A stretch of 64,000 nt of DNA, from NCBI GenBank assembly GCA_038049695.1, contig CP142456.1, positions 66,925,922 through 66,989,921 of the forward strand. The letters run 5' to 3'. The stretch is from Cinnamomum chago (lineage: Eukaryota > Streptophyta > Magnoliopsida > Laurales > Lauraceae). The position numbers were made by a program, and so were the translations under genes. A model generated the notes under the pieces. The model had not been told where the DNA came from, did no database searches, and was given only the letters and a program-made list of their open reading frames with translations. Positions 10,956 to 21,076 of this stretch are shown here, one piece after another; position 1 is the first letter of the stretch, and the number at the start of each line of letters is the position of its first letter.

Positions 10956-11737
10956 GAGCAACTCCAACAGAGGAGTTATTTTTCCAACACAGCATGGAGT
11001 TGACATGCAACGGTAAAAAATGATATGTGGGACGACTTCCAACAGCAACAGTAAAAACGAACTGGAATTAATATATGCGCTGGTATGTCTTTTTTGGCAT
11101 ACCAAAAGGCAACCTTCATTTCGTTTTTTTTCAATATAATAATAAAATGGCAGGGGTTCAACCGTTGGATACTTTATTTTCATCAGCTAGTGATATGATA
11201 CTCTGATATGATGGTAGTTAGTGAATGTTAGATTATAGCCGTTGCATTTTTTTTTTTTTTTACTTTTATGAATTTTAATGGGTAATTATAAATTGTGAAA
11301 ATTTGATAAATTTTTGAGCTTGGATATCTATAAATTATGAGTGTTTGAAGTCTTTTTTTTCCTCATTCACACTATGGATTCTCAATTTCCTCATTCACAA
11401 TATGAAGAAGCTTGTGATTGATTATAATATTATGTAATTTTATTTTACCTTTTCAATGAAAAATGGGTTTCAAGTACGTACAATTTGTGCAATTTTTATT
11501 TTTTAATAATTTATTACTTTAATAATATTTAAATCGTATCAAATCCCGTTAAATATAAATAAGATATATGTAATAAAGCAAATGAAGATTAAATGAAAAA
11601 AGAATAAAATAATAATTTGACATCTCTATTGGAATTGCCCAAGTGAGATGCCAAATTTACATATGCCTTTTTTGCCACATAAGCCTTTATTTTTAAAAAA
11701 GGCATATGGAGAAATGAAATACCTGTTGGAGATGCTC
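10956..11737. mobile_element. PIF/Harbinger-like non-autonomous element
   Basis: Inverted ends GAGCAACTCCAACAG (left) and GAGCATCTCCAACAGG (right, reverse-complemented), flanked by TTA on both sides (10953-10955 and 11738-11740). The 3-bp TTA target and these ends match plant Tourist/Harbinger-type MITEs. It is AT-rich and non-coding, 782 bp. A second inner pair with GGAGTT/GGAATT motifs hints at nested or duplicated ends. Confidence 0.65.
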
Positions 11738-11740
11738 TTA

Positions 11741-12672
11741 CCATTCAACTTATTTGTCATGTGGAATAATTAAATCCACCTGCAGGATTTGACCTGGACA
11801 AAACTTATGAGCTTCCTCAAGAGGACATCATCAACCCATTTTAATGCTGGGATGTGGTTTCCTTTAATAATTAATTTCCACCATACAAATAACATTATCT
11901 CCTAATTCACCGAGCTTATTAACTCAATATAAATCTCACCCTTTGATGAATTAAAGTGACAAACATTATATGCATGTGGCAACTAAATATTTTGGGATTA
12001 ATTAAGAGCATAAGAAATCATAATAATCGATCATAAGGTATTTATTATCTTATTGAATCCGTAAAAGATAACAACCTCAACATGGGTCTGTTCAATACAC
12101 AAAGTGTACTAGTGCAATAATCCAAGACATCAAACAGTCTCCTACAGTCAACACATACTAGGTCAGAATATTACGCTGGAATCATACTGATGGTGTGTCC
12201 AATTCCATCTAGGATTGTAAACCTATACTCATATTATACAAGGATCCGATAATTTGCTCTTCTGTGCATAAGCCGAACTCTACACACCAGATTATCTATA
12301 ATATATATAAAATATAAGACACACATGCACACTATATATTAAATATAATGCAAACATTTTGCCCATATAGATTCTCAATAAAATGGAAAGAACAAACTTC
12401 AAGTAAATTAATAAAACGAGTTTAATTTACTAAAAGCAAGCTTTTAGTATCCTACTCTATCACCAAGAACAATCTCCATGGAGGGACAGAGATCGCTCGC
12501 CAAAGAGGAAGAGGAGGGGTGACATTAGAGATCTCTGGGTCCTCCACCTCAAGAGCTACAGCCAAGGTATGCCCCATGGCAGTTCACTCCCCTCAATGCT
12601 GCGGTGTCACAGGTGCTCTACGTGGTACAGAATAAGAAGTTCTTGAGGTGGTCACCTCGGATGAAGGCTGAC
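11741..12672. other. Non-coding, probable LTR-retrotransposon remnant
   Basis: No open frame with recognisable motifs. Phrases such as GGGTCTGTTCAATACAC and GTGTACTAGTGCAATAATCC (about 12085-12124) are the kind seen in plant retrotransposon LTR or UTR sequence, but I cannot set borders. Confidence 0.35.
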
Positions 12673-12682
12673 CCCGCTCAAC

Positions 12683-12848
12683 CGATCCGGATCCCCTGTT
12701 TCGTCCAAACAGGGGATCCCTGTTTGGACGAAACAGAGGACGCCACGCACGGGGGCGAAAGGGGTTCTTTCCTCCGCCCCCGCATGTGGCGTCCTCTATT
12801 TCGTCCAAACAGGGATCCCCTGTTTGGACGAAACAGGGGATCCTCTTC
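12683..12848. mobile_element. Foldback Mutator-like MITE with nested palindromes, family member 2
   Basis: 166-bp element with direct flanks CCGCTCAAC (12674-12682 and 12849-12857), a 9-bp TSD that can be extended by one base. Each arm is itself a palindrome: the word CCTGTTTCGTCCAAACAGG is followed directly by its reverse complement. The two arms are again inverted around a GC-rich core (CGCCACGCACGGGGGCG ... CGCCCCCGCATGTGGCG). It shares the same words with the element at 10312-10458. The open frames here (FRPNRDPLFGRNRG in both directions) are by-products of the palindrome. Confidence 0.8.
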
Positions 12849-12897
12849 CCGCTCAACGGGATATAACAAAATACTGCAAATATCATTGGGACCACAG

Positions 12898-13498
12898 TGT
12901 TGGGAAAAACACTGCACCATGACATCATCCGGAAGAATTTACAAGCTCCTTGTTGGCTTTTCTAGAATTCAAATACATCAAAAAGGTCTCAGCTTTTTCA
13001 TCATCCTTCTAGAAAGAACCATTACTTAGAGTTCTCTACCACCTACACAAACGGACTTACTCTTTCCAGAATATTCAAGACCGACTTCACTTGTAGTGAT
13101 GAATGAGACCACGTGGATTACTTACCGTTCACATGAGAAACACATCCACCGACCTTACACACCTATAAATATGAGGCCTTGCCTCATTTGCGAACACAAC
13201 TCAAGTGTGAAGTGAAGTGAAGTCCACTTAGTAGAGTGTGGAGTGAGACACACTAAAGTGTGTAGTGAGAAATTAGAGTGAGTACTCATTTGTAGTGAGT
13301 GAGTATATTGAGTAAAGTGTAGTGAGTGGGTTTCTTACTTAAAAGCGTGTAGGCTTAAAAGTGTATTCCTTGGTAATAGTGTATTTGTCTAAAATTTATA
13401 AAGTGGGTTCTTGTTCTTAGTGTAATTTGTATTTTATAATTAAGCTATAGCTAGTTAGTATCTCCCATTGTCTAAGCTTTCAAAGCCATCTTCCAACA
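12898..13498 (+). mobile_element. 5' LTR of Copia element 1
   Basis: 601-bp segment starting TGTTGGGAAAA and ending TCTTCCAACA, with matching inverted ends. Three bases later comes the primer-binding site. It contains a TATA box at 13164-13171 and short GTGTAGTGAG-type repeats after the presumed start site. No second LTR is present in the window because the element is truncated downstream. Confidence 0.85.
13164..13171 (+). promoter_or_regulatory. TATA box in the LTR of Copia element 1
   Basis: TATAAATA inside the LTR, about 330 bp before its 3' end. It is the likely pol II promoter of the element, with transcript start expected about 30 bp downstream. Confidence 0.6.
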
Positions 13499-13501
13499 AA
13501 G

Positions 13502-13513
13502 TGGTATCAGAGC
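13502..13513 (+). other. Primer-binding site (initiator Met tRNA) of Copia element 1
   Basis: TGGTATCAGAGC is the standard complement to the 3' end of plant initiator tRNA-Met used by Copia elements. It lies three bases after the LTR end. Confidence 0.9.
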
Positions 13514-13534
13514 CAGATTCCTCTACAAGCAGAG

Positions 13535-16106
13535 ATGGCATCAAGCTTGGTTCAACCCCAGATCCTAAAGCTAACGAAGGAGAACTATGAGAACTGGAGT
13601 ATCTAGATGAAGGCGTTATTTGGATCGTATGATCTATGGGAGATCGTCACTGAAGGATACGTGGAACCCACTACAGTGCAAAAAGTTGTGTACACTCCGG
13701 AGCAGAAGACTGCCCAAAAAGATCAAAGGAAGAAAGACAAGAAGGCTCTGTTCCTACTCTATCAAGAGGTAGATGAATCAACCTTCGAAAAGATTGCTGA
13801 AGCACCATCTAGCAAGAAAGCATGGGAGACCCTTAGCACTATCTTCAAAGGTGTTGATCGGGTCAAGAGGGTTCGTCTGTAAACCCTCCGAGCATAGTTT
13901 GAAGCTACTCACATGAAAGAAGGTGGGAATATTTTGGATTATTTTTCACGATTGCTAGTAATAGCAAGTCAAATGAAGAGAAATGGTGAAAAGATAGAAG
14001 ATATTAGAGTTGTAGAAAAAGCATTAAGATCCATCACAACCAAATTTAAGCATGTGGTTATGGCTATTGAGGAGTCCAAAGATTTAGAGACTCTCTCAAT
14101 AGAAGAATTAATGGGATCACTCCAAGTCCATGAGCAACGTATGCAAAAGAATAGTAGCTCCATGGTCTTGGAATAGGCACTAGAGTCAAAATTGACTCTA
14201 AGTGAGAAAAAGTTAGGTCGCGGAAGTTCGAAGCGGGGTGGTAGAGGAAAAGAGGGAGCAAACCCTCAAAGCCAAAGGCAATCTCAATCACGGAGCTCCA
14301 ACAATCGTGGAAGAGGAGCTGGCCGAGGTGGATTTGCCCGTGGTCGTGGTAATTCAAGAAGTGTCCAATGCTACAACTGCAACAAGTTTGGACACTTTGC
14401 CTCGGAGTGCTGGAGCAAACCTACTGAACGGGAGGAGCAATCTAACTTCGCAGAAGCAAGAGGTGAAGAAAAAGAATTATCCACATTTCTCCTAGCGCAA
14501 GAGGAAGGCTATGGCCAAGAAAATGTTTGGTACCTGGATTCCGGTACAAGCAACCACATGTGCGGGAAGAAGGAACTCTCTGAAGAGCTTGCGGAAGATG
14601 TCAGTAGAAAAGTAAGTCTCAGAGACTCATCAAAGTTTCAGGTACAAGGTAAGGGAAGTATTAAGATTTATCAAAAAGATGGTGTGCCTGCATATATATA
14701 TATCAAATGTGCATTACGTGCCTAATATGAAAAGTAATATCCTTAGTCTTGGGCAACTCCTAGAGAAGGGGTATGTAATACATATGGAAAATCTCTCTTT
14801 GTCATTGAGAGATGTACATGGGAGGCATATAGCTCGAGTCCAAATGGCGAAGAATCACATGTTTCCCCTCTATCTTAACACAAAGGTGGAGAAGTGCTTC
14901 CATGGACTTATAAACAATGAGTCATGGAAGTGGCATCTTAGATATAGCATCTTCACTTCAATGGGCTCAAGCTATTATCCACTGCAAACATGGTGCATGG
15001 CTTGCCTACTATTGAAAAGCCCAAGCATGTGTGTGAGGCATGCGCACTTGGCAAGCAACAAAGAAACTCATTTCCAGTAGGGAAATCATGGAGAGCAAAA
15101 GCACCATTGCAGTTGGTTCACACAAATATTTGTGAGCCATTGGAGACACCTTCTCTTGGAGGTAATAGATATATCATCACTTTCATCGACAACTTCAGTA
15201 GAAAGCTTTGGGTATTCTTTATCAGGGAAAAGTCTGCTGCCTTCACTACCTTCAAGTATTTTAAAACTCATGTAAAAGTAGAAAGTGGTTGTAAGATTAA
15301 GACAATTAGATCTGATAGAGGTGGAGAGTACACCTCGAAAGAATTTCAAGAGTACTGCAGACAGTGGGGCATCAGGCATCAGTTTACAACTGCCTATACA
15401 CCGCAGCATAATGGAATAACGGAAAGGAAAAACCGCACCATCCTCGAAATGACGAGGACCATGCTTAAAGAAAAAAGCCTGCCAAAAGAATATTGGGCAG
15501 AAGCAGCTGCGTGTGCAACCTACTTACTTAGCAGATGCCCTACAAAAAGTGTCAGAAATAAGACACCACAAGAGGCATGGAGTGGTCACAAACCAAGTGT
15601 GGCCCATCTAAAAATATTTGGGTGTATTGCATATGCCCAAGTACCAGAGGCAAAGAGGAAGAAACTTGATGATCGTGGAGAAAAGTGTATATTTATTGGA
15701 TACAGTGAGGAGTCTAAAGCTTATAAACTCTACAACCCACTTACTAAAAAGGTGGTGGTAAGTAGAGATGTAGTCTTTAGTGAAGAAGAGACATAGAGGT
15801 GGAATGAAGAAAACACATCCTAAGAAACGCCTCTTGAAATAGAAGAACAAGAGGTACATCCCCAAAATAATGAAGGCTTGCAACAAGATGATGCAATATC
15901 TCCGCGTATAGCGCCATCACTTCGAATAAATCTTGAATGACAAGATAGATCATCAACAAGTAGCTCATCAGCTCGCTCTTCCTCCTCCATCACACCAATC
16001 AAGATGAGAAGCCTAAGAGACATCTATGAGGAAACTGAAGAGACCAGCCTCTTATGTCTCCATGCTGACCATGAGCCTCTTACCTTCCAAGAAGCAGTGA
16101 ACTGGT
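13535..16106 (+). pseudogene. Copia element 1 gag-protease-integrase, truncated and decayed
   Basis: Broken Copia polyprotein (TNT1-94 style). Gag starts ATG at 13535 (MASSLVQPQ). In-frame stops at 13604, 13880 and 14174 each fit a Gln codon turned to TAG/TAA. The nucleocapsid zinc knuckle CYNCNKFGHFASEC is intact at about 14370. The protease motif WYLDSGTSNH is at about 14530. A frameshift region at 14700-15000 covers the integrase HHCC part. The integrase core is at 14990-15796 with RSDRGGEY and NGITERKNRT, but the first catalytic Asp of the LHTD motif is Asn (VHTNICEP). After 15796 the frame is broken by stops. Homology ends at about 16106, at a motif EPLTFQEAVN that normally opens the reverse transcriptase. 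RT, RNase H and 3' LTR are absent. Confidence 0.9.
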
Positions 16107-17261
16107 TTATTTGAGGCTAAGTGCAAAGGGGATCATGATTTCCTTGGTTTCCCGCAAAAGGGCAAGGCATGGTGAATTTTCCTATAACCCTTTTATTTCT
16201 ATGTTTAGATTACCATGTAAGTCTCATTGTAGAGACATAGGAATTTAAGTAATTTTTCAAATTTGTAAATTCTGGCGATGTCCGAGACGAAGAAGGAAAG
16301 TGAAGATGGACTCATAATCAAAGAGTTTGAAGATTACTAAAAGCGTTTTGGAGATGCCCAAAGAGTTTGAGGAATCCCAAAGTTTTGGAAAGTCTAGAAG
16401 TCCAAGAAGTCTATTCCACCTGGGCCATGTGGAGGAGATGACTAGTTTCTAATTTTAGCACTTTAAATTTATGGATGAATGCTTATTTTAGATAGTTTTT
16501 AAATCTGATCTAAACATAGCAATTTCCAAAATTGGTCAAATCAAATTATTGTTTGGAAAGAGTTCTAATTAGTATTGGTGGGCCCATGAGATGAATCCAT
16601 TGGTAACACTAATTTAAGAAACTGGACTTTCCTTAAAATAACTTGACTTGGAACCAATCATTGGTCATATCATGAGATGATTTTATGTTTATTGTTGTGG
16701 GCCCATATACCTTTAAGGAAATCATCAATTCTAAAATATTAAGTAGAAGCGGGGCATTTTTATTTAGAAATCCCTATGGTTTTCCACCATAGGTCCATTG
16801 TAAGGAAAGTATTAACCTCACGCCATCTTGAGAATGGACATATCCCAAGGAGGGCTTGTATTTGTCTGGTTACTAGATATGGATCTCCTATGGATAGTAT
16901 TGGTGAGACGGGATGGGGGCCCACTCTACAAGGAGGGGCTGCCCGTAACGATTATCATGCAATGCTAGTTGGTAGGTCACACTTAACTAAAATAATAATG
17001 TAGTATCCCCAATGATTCGCATCATGTATTTTAGAAATTGAAGCTAATTGGGAGTCATATATTATTTGGTATGAGATACCTTGATAATAATGAATGATGA
17101 AGATCATGGATAGTTAGTCTTAATCCTAATTTTGACCAACTTTGATCCGCACCAATCTAGGTGGTATTCGCACTCCCTAAGGAGGCATTCCCAAGGGATT
17201 GAGATTTCAATGTATTCTAAATTTAGTGGTTATGAGGATTCTCATATAAATTTGATAGAAT
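16107..17261. other. Junction sequence between the two Copia elements
   Basis: About 1.15 kb with no recognised gene. It lies where the RT of element 1 and the 5' LTR of element 2 would be expected, but shows no clear similarity to the 3' LTR at 24010, no TGGTATCAGAGC primer site and no obvious TG...CA borders. The stretch near 17165-17205 (CACTCCCTAAGGAGGCATTCC) may be leader sequence of element 2. It could be a fragment of a third element joined by illegitimate recombination. Confidence 0.4.
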
Positions 17262-18343
17262 ACTAAACCCTAATGTCACCATACTCAACCAGAATAAGTT
17301 GATGGGATCCAACTATGTAGACTGGAAACAAAACCTGGATATTGTCTTGACAGCTTCAGGATATAAATATGTCCTTACCAAACCCCCCCCCCCCCCCCCC
17401 CTTGATGAGCCTGGCCCAGATGCATCAGAAGAAGAAAAGGAACTTTACACCAAATGGGCGAAAGACAATGAGATGGCCAGATGTTACATTCAGGCATCCA
17501 TGTCTAGTGTTTTACAATACCAGCATCAATCCTATAAGACTGCATATGATATTTTATCGAACTTAAAGAAGATGTTTACTAAACAAGGCAAGCTTGCTAG
17601 ACAGGTAGCTATGAGGGTACTTATTAGCACCAAGATGGCTGAAGGTACATTAGTACAAGAACACATGTTGAAAATGATTGACTCATTGAATGAGTTAGAT
17701 GTACTGGGAGATGCGATTGATGCAAAATTGCAGATCGACATAATCTTTGAATCACTGCTAGAGTCATTCAACAATTTCAAGGTCAATTATATTACGAATA
17801 AGATGAATCTGACTCTGGTTGAGCTGTCTAGTCAGCTGGTAGTGACTGAAGGGATTATTAAAAAGAAGCCAACTGCCCAGGTGACAGAAAAGTCATATGC
17901 CAAGTTCAAGCCGAAAGGCAAAGGACGGAAAGGCAAAACGAAATCAGTTTCAAAGGGTCTCAAGGTGGAGAATGGTCCTAATCGTGGCGCGGCCAAGGGT
18001 AAAGGTTCAGGGACAAAAGGAAAGTGTTTCCATTGTGGTAAGACAGGACATTGGAAAATGAATTATCCAGAATATATATTTAAAAAGAATACCTCAGATA
18101 TGATTGAGTCACGTATTTCTGAAGTTAGTTTTGCAGCTGGTACTTCAAAATCTTGGTGTGTGGACTCGGGGCAACTAATCACATATGTAATACGTTGCAG
18201 GGGTTCAAGGAGACCAGGAGGCTAAGTGACGGAGAAATCATTGTTAACCTAGGATCTGACGCTAAGGTGGAGGCTGTTTCAACGGGAGTCATTACTTTAT
18301 GTTTTTTCAAATAATAAATTAGTTTTGTCAGACACATTATATA
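17262..18343 (+). pseudogene. Copia element 2 gag and protease
   Basis: The gag frame begins without a Met (LNPNVTILNQNKLMG) and continues to about 18170. It has the typical WKQNLDIVL block, a run of proline codons from a 19-base C tract, and a nucleocapsid knuckle CFHCGKTGHWKMNY in which the last Cys of CX2CX4HX4C has become Tyr. The protease active site WCVDSG is at about 18155. Immediately after it a one-base deletion shifts the frame. The following protease text (about 18200-18300: RRLSDGEIIVN) is recognisable in another frame. Confidence 0.85.
17383..17401. repeat. 19-base C homopolymer inside gag
   Basis: Nineteen consecutive C encode six prolines in the gag frame of Copia element 2. 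Related gag proteins usually have a few prolines here. The length is mutation-prone and sequencing-prone. Confidence 0.9.
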
Positions 18344-19313
18344 TTGTCTTTACGGCGGAATTTAATTTCAATTTCTAATTTGGTGAATAAAAGTTATTCT
18401 ATCACTTTTGGTACTGAAGTTGTCATAAAGAGGAATGATACTTTTATATATTCTGACAAAGTAACCAATGGGCTTTATTTGTTAACTCCCACAATGTATG
18501 AGATACATGATACTGAAACAATTAATAGACCATCATTAAAGAGAAAGTCACCTTCATCTAATCCAACAAAACTTTGGCACTTGAGGCTAGGTCATATAAA
18601 CTTAAATAGGATTGACAGTCTAGTGAAAGATGGTACCTTGCCTTCATTGGTGGTAGAACCGATGCCTGTCTGCGAATCCTGTCTGGAAGGCAAAATGACT
18701 AAAAGATCATTTTCATCTAAGGGCAATAAGGCCAAAAATTTATTGGAATTAGTGCATACTAATGTGTGCGGACCCATTAATGTCAGAGCCAGAGGAAGAT
18801 ATGAGTACTTCATCACTTTCATAGATTATTACTCAAGTTATGGATACATATACCTTATGCACCGAAAGTCCGAGGCTTTTGAAAAGTTCAAAGAGTTTCG
18901 AGCAGAAGCGGAAAAGCAATTGGGTAAGAATATCAAGACTCTTCAATCAGATCGGGGAGGGGATTATCTCCCTGTAGATTTTATGGAATACTTATTAGAA
19001 AATGAGATTCTCTCCCAGTTATCTGCTCCTGGTATGCCTCAACAAAATGGAGTGGCGGAAAGAAGGAACCGAACTCTTTTAGATATGATCAAGTTTATGC
19101 TGAGTTTTTCAAGATTATCTATATCATTTTGGAGATACGCCTTGGATACTACTATGTATATACTAAGCCTCGTACCTTTTAAGTTTGTACCTAAGATTCC
19201 ATGGGAGTTGTGGTCCAAGCAAAAGCTTAGTCTGCAGCATTTACACATGCTGAAGGTTAAGACGGATAAGTTGGAAACGAAGTCGGAAGTATGCATGTTT
19301 ATAGGATATCCTG
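18344..19313 (+). pseudogene. Copia element 2 integrase, first part
   Basis: Starts in the gag-pre-integrase region (RNLISISNLVNKSYS). It has the HHCC zinc-binding block (WHLRLGHINLNR ... CESCLEGK) and the core with QSDRGGDY and NGVAERRNRT. The first catalytic Asp is replaced by Asn (VHTNVCGP where LHTD/HSDVCGP is usual). The frame is open until MFIGYP, where the 19314-22171 insertion begins, and it resumes at 22177 with EGTKGW. Confidence 0.9.
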
Positions 19314-20032
19314 TGTCACGCCCCCAAAAGTGAAACCGGGGTTATGCGTGAGATTAGGGCCAATTAAAATTTTTTCCAACATTAATCACATGCCACTTGC
19401 CCTAATCACGTCCCATCTGGATCGAAGACCGCTGTGAGGTATAAACATTTCCTCGAATATATAAAATAATTAGCGGAAGCTTCATAAATGCAATTAGTAT
19501 CTTAAAGATGTATAGTTAAGAGCAAAATACTGAATAACATAATTAGAGTTTGAGTTTGAGACTGTTAACAAAATATAAATTACAAGAAAGAATGTCACAC
19601 TAAAACTAGGCCTAAACAAAAGTATAATAGATCAAAAGATGAAACTAATAGGATGAATCGTGAAGCTCTCATGTATGGGGTCATCACGGCTATACAATGT
19701 CGTCCGTACTACACTCTAGGAAGTCATCAGGCTGATCTGCATGAACTTCTTCCGTCGCCTCCTCCTCCTCGGGGTAGAAAGGCTCGATACCTATGCACCA
19801 AGAGTAGCATCATCAATACAATGGATGGCAAGACAATAGATATATAATCAACATAGATATGCAGTACTAGAGAGATTAAACAATAAATATGATTATAAGA
19901 GATGCATAGCACTCTGATCGTAAGAGATGCATTGCATTCGAATCATAAACAATCTATCAAAGTAGGCGGTCCACATATGCTAATATATCATCAATTGGGA
20001 TAAAACCCAGTATCCAATAACAACACAACCCG

Positions 20033-20159
20033 TAGCTCTAGTAACTCAGGCTCCGTGAGCTCTGGCTCTGTCTCGCTTCGAGGAACAAACAACTCTAAGC
20101 TCAAGTAGCTCGGGCTCCGTGAGCTCTAGCTGTATCTTGCTTCGAGGAACAAACAACTC
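20033..20159. repeat. 63-bp tandem repeat, two copies, inside the solo LTR
   Basis: Two adjacent units share CTCCGTGAGCTCT and CTTCGAGGAACAAACAACTC. They differ by scattered substitutions, so the duplication is older than the neighbouring exact repeats in the window. Confidence 0.85.
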
Positions 20160-20876
20160 GAAGATAGTATCAATCCTCTCATAGATGGTGCTCTAACTGT
20201 GTTGAACGTTAACGGCTGAGTGGTGCCTGACACAAAGAATCATAAAGACATCGGTGAAGGGCTAGGCTTTCTTGCGCAAACAAGATTTAATAACATTAGA
20301 GAAACTACTTTATTCCAAATCGAATCAAACCTCAAACAAACATCAATAGTAGTTCTCTGCAAGCCTTACAATCAAAGCTTCCTAGCCTTAACACTTCAAA
20401 CGAACATCAAAGCAAACGAAACAACAAAAGGAATCCTAAGTCCATCATCTAAGTTCTCAAAGTGATCCTCTAATAAAGTAAAGCAAACGGAACTAAAGAA
20501 CATGCTCGTTACATGTAGATAGTACCAAAAGGTACAATTCAGAATCGAAGATGATAAACAATCCAATCCGAAGTATAATGTCAATCCTGAAGCATGCACA
20601 ACCTAGTCAGTCAACGAATGGGTTAGGGTTTACGATACTCGGACGAACAATATTTGTGCATAGATTTAAAAAAGAGTATCGTGTTGTCCCGTACCATTCC
20701 AGATTGAACTAGGTTGGATCTCGATACAACCGGATCAACTGTAAAGAATGTCTGCTCAAACATCTTTACTATAAGTCAAATGAGTTCCACCAAAGTCCAC
20801 AGAAGGGTAACCATGTTCCACCAAAGTTCATCTAAAATAGGGTAAAAATCCCTTCCCGGAAGAAATTTCTAGTTGG

Positions 20877-21076
20877 CTCGGTCGACCCCACCCTTGGCTG
20901 GTCGACCGCGTACACAGGGGGTCCGGTCGACCTGAGAGAGCCAGGTCGACCCCTTTATGTTTGTCCGGTCGACCGCGCCCTTAGTCGGTTGACCCGCAGT
21001 TGTAAGCAGAAAATAGGAATAGTATTTTGGTCAGGTTTCAGGGAACTTGACCCTGTATGGCCGGTCGACCGCGTGA
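20877..21076. repeat. Array of GGTCGACC palindromes
   Basis: Six GTCGAC hexamers, most within GGTCGACC or GGTCGACCGCG, plus one GTCGGTTGAC variant, in about 200 bp of otherwise AT-rich sequence. Spacings are roughly 20-25 bp apart from the last. This may be a regulatory array of the LTR. It is very CpG-dense compared with its surroundings. Confidence 0.8.

Noticed and set aside
12593-13029. Open frames containing FRPNRDPLFGRNRG
   Set aside because: Read-through of the palindromic MITE in several frames.
14064-14357. 97-codon minus-strand open frame
   Set aside because: Antisense shadow of the Copia element 1 gag.
16107-17261. 5' LTR of Copia element 2
   Set aside because: By eye it shows no alignable similarity with the 3' LTR (24010 onward), and no TGGTATCAGAGC primer site precedes gag.
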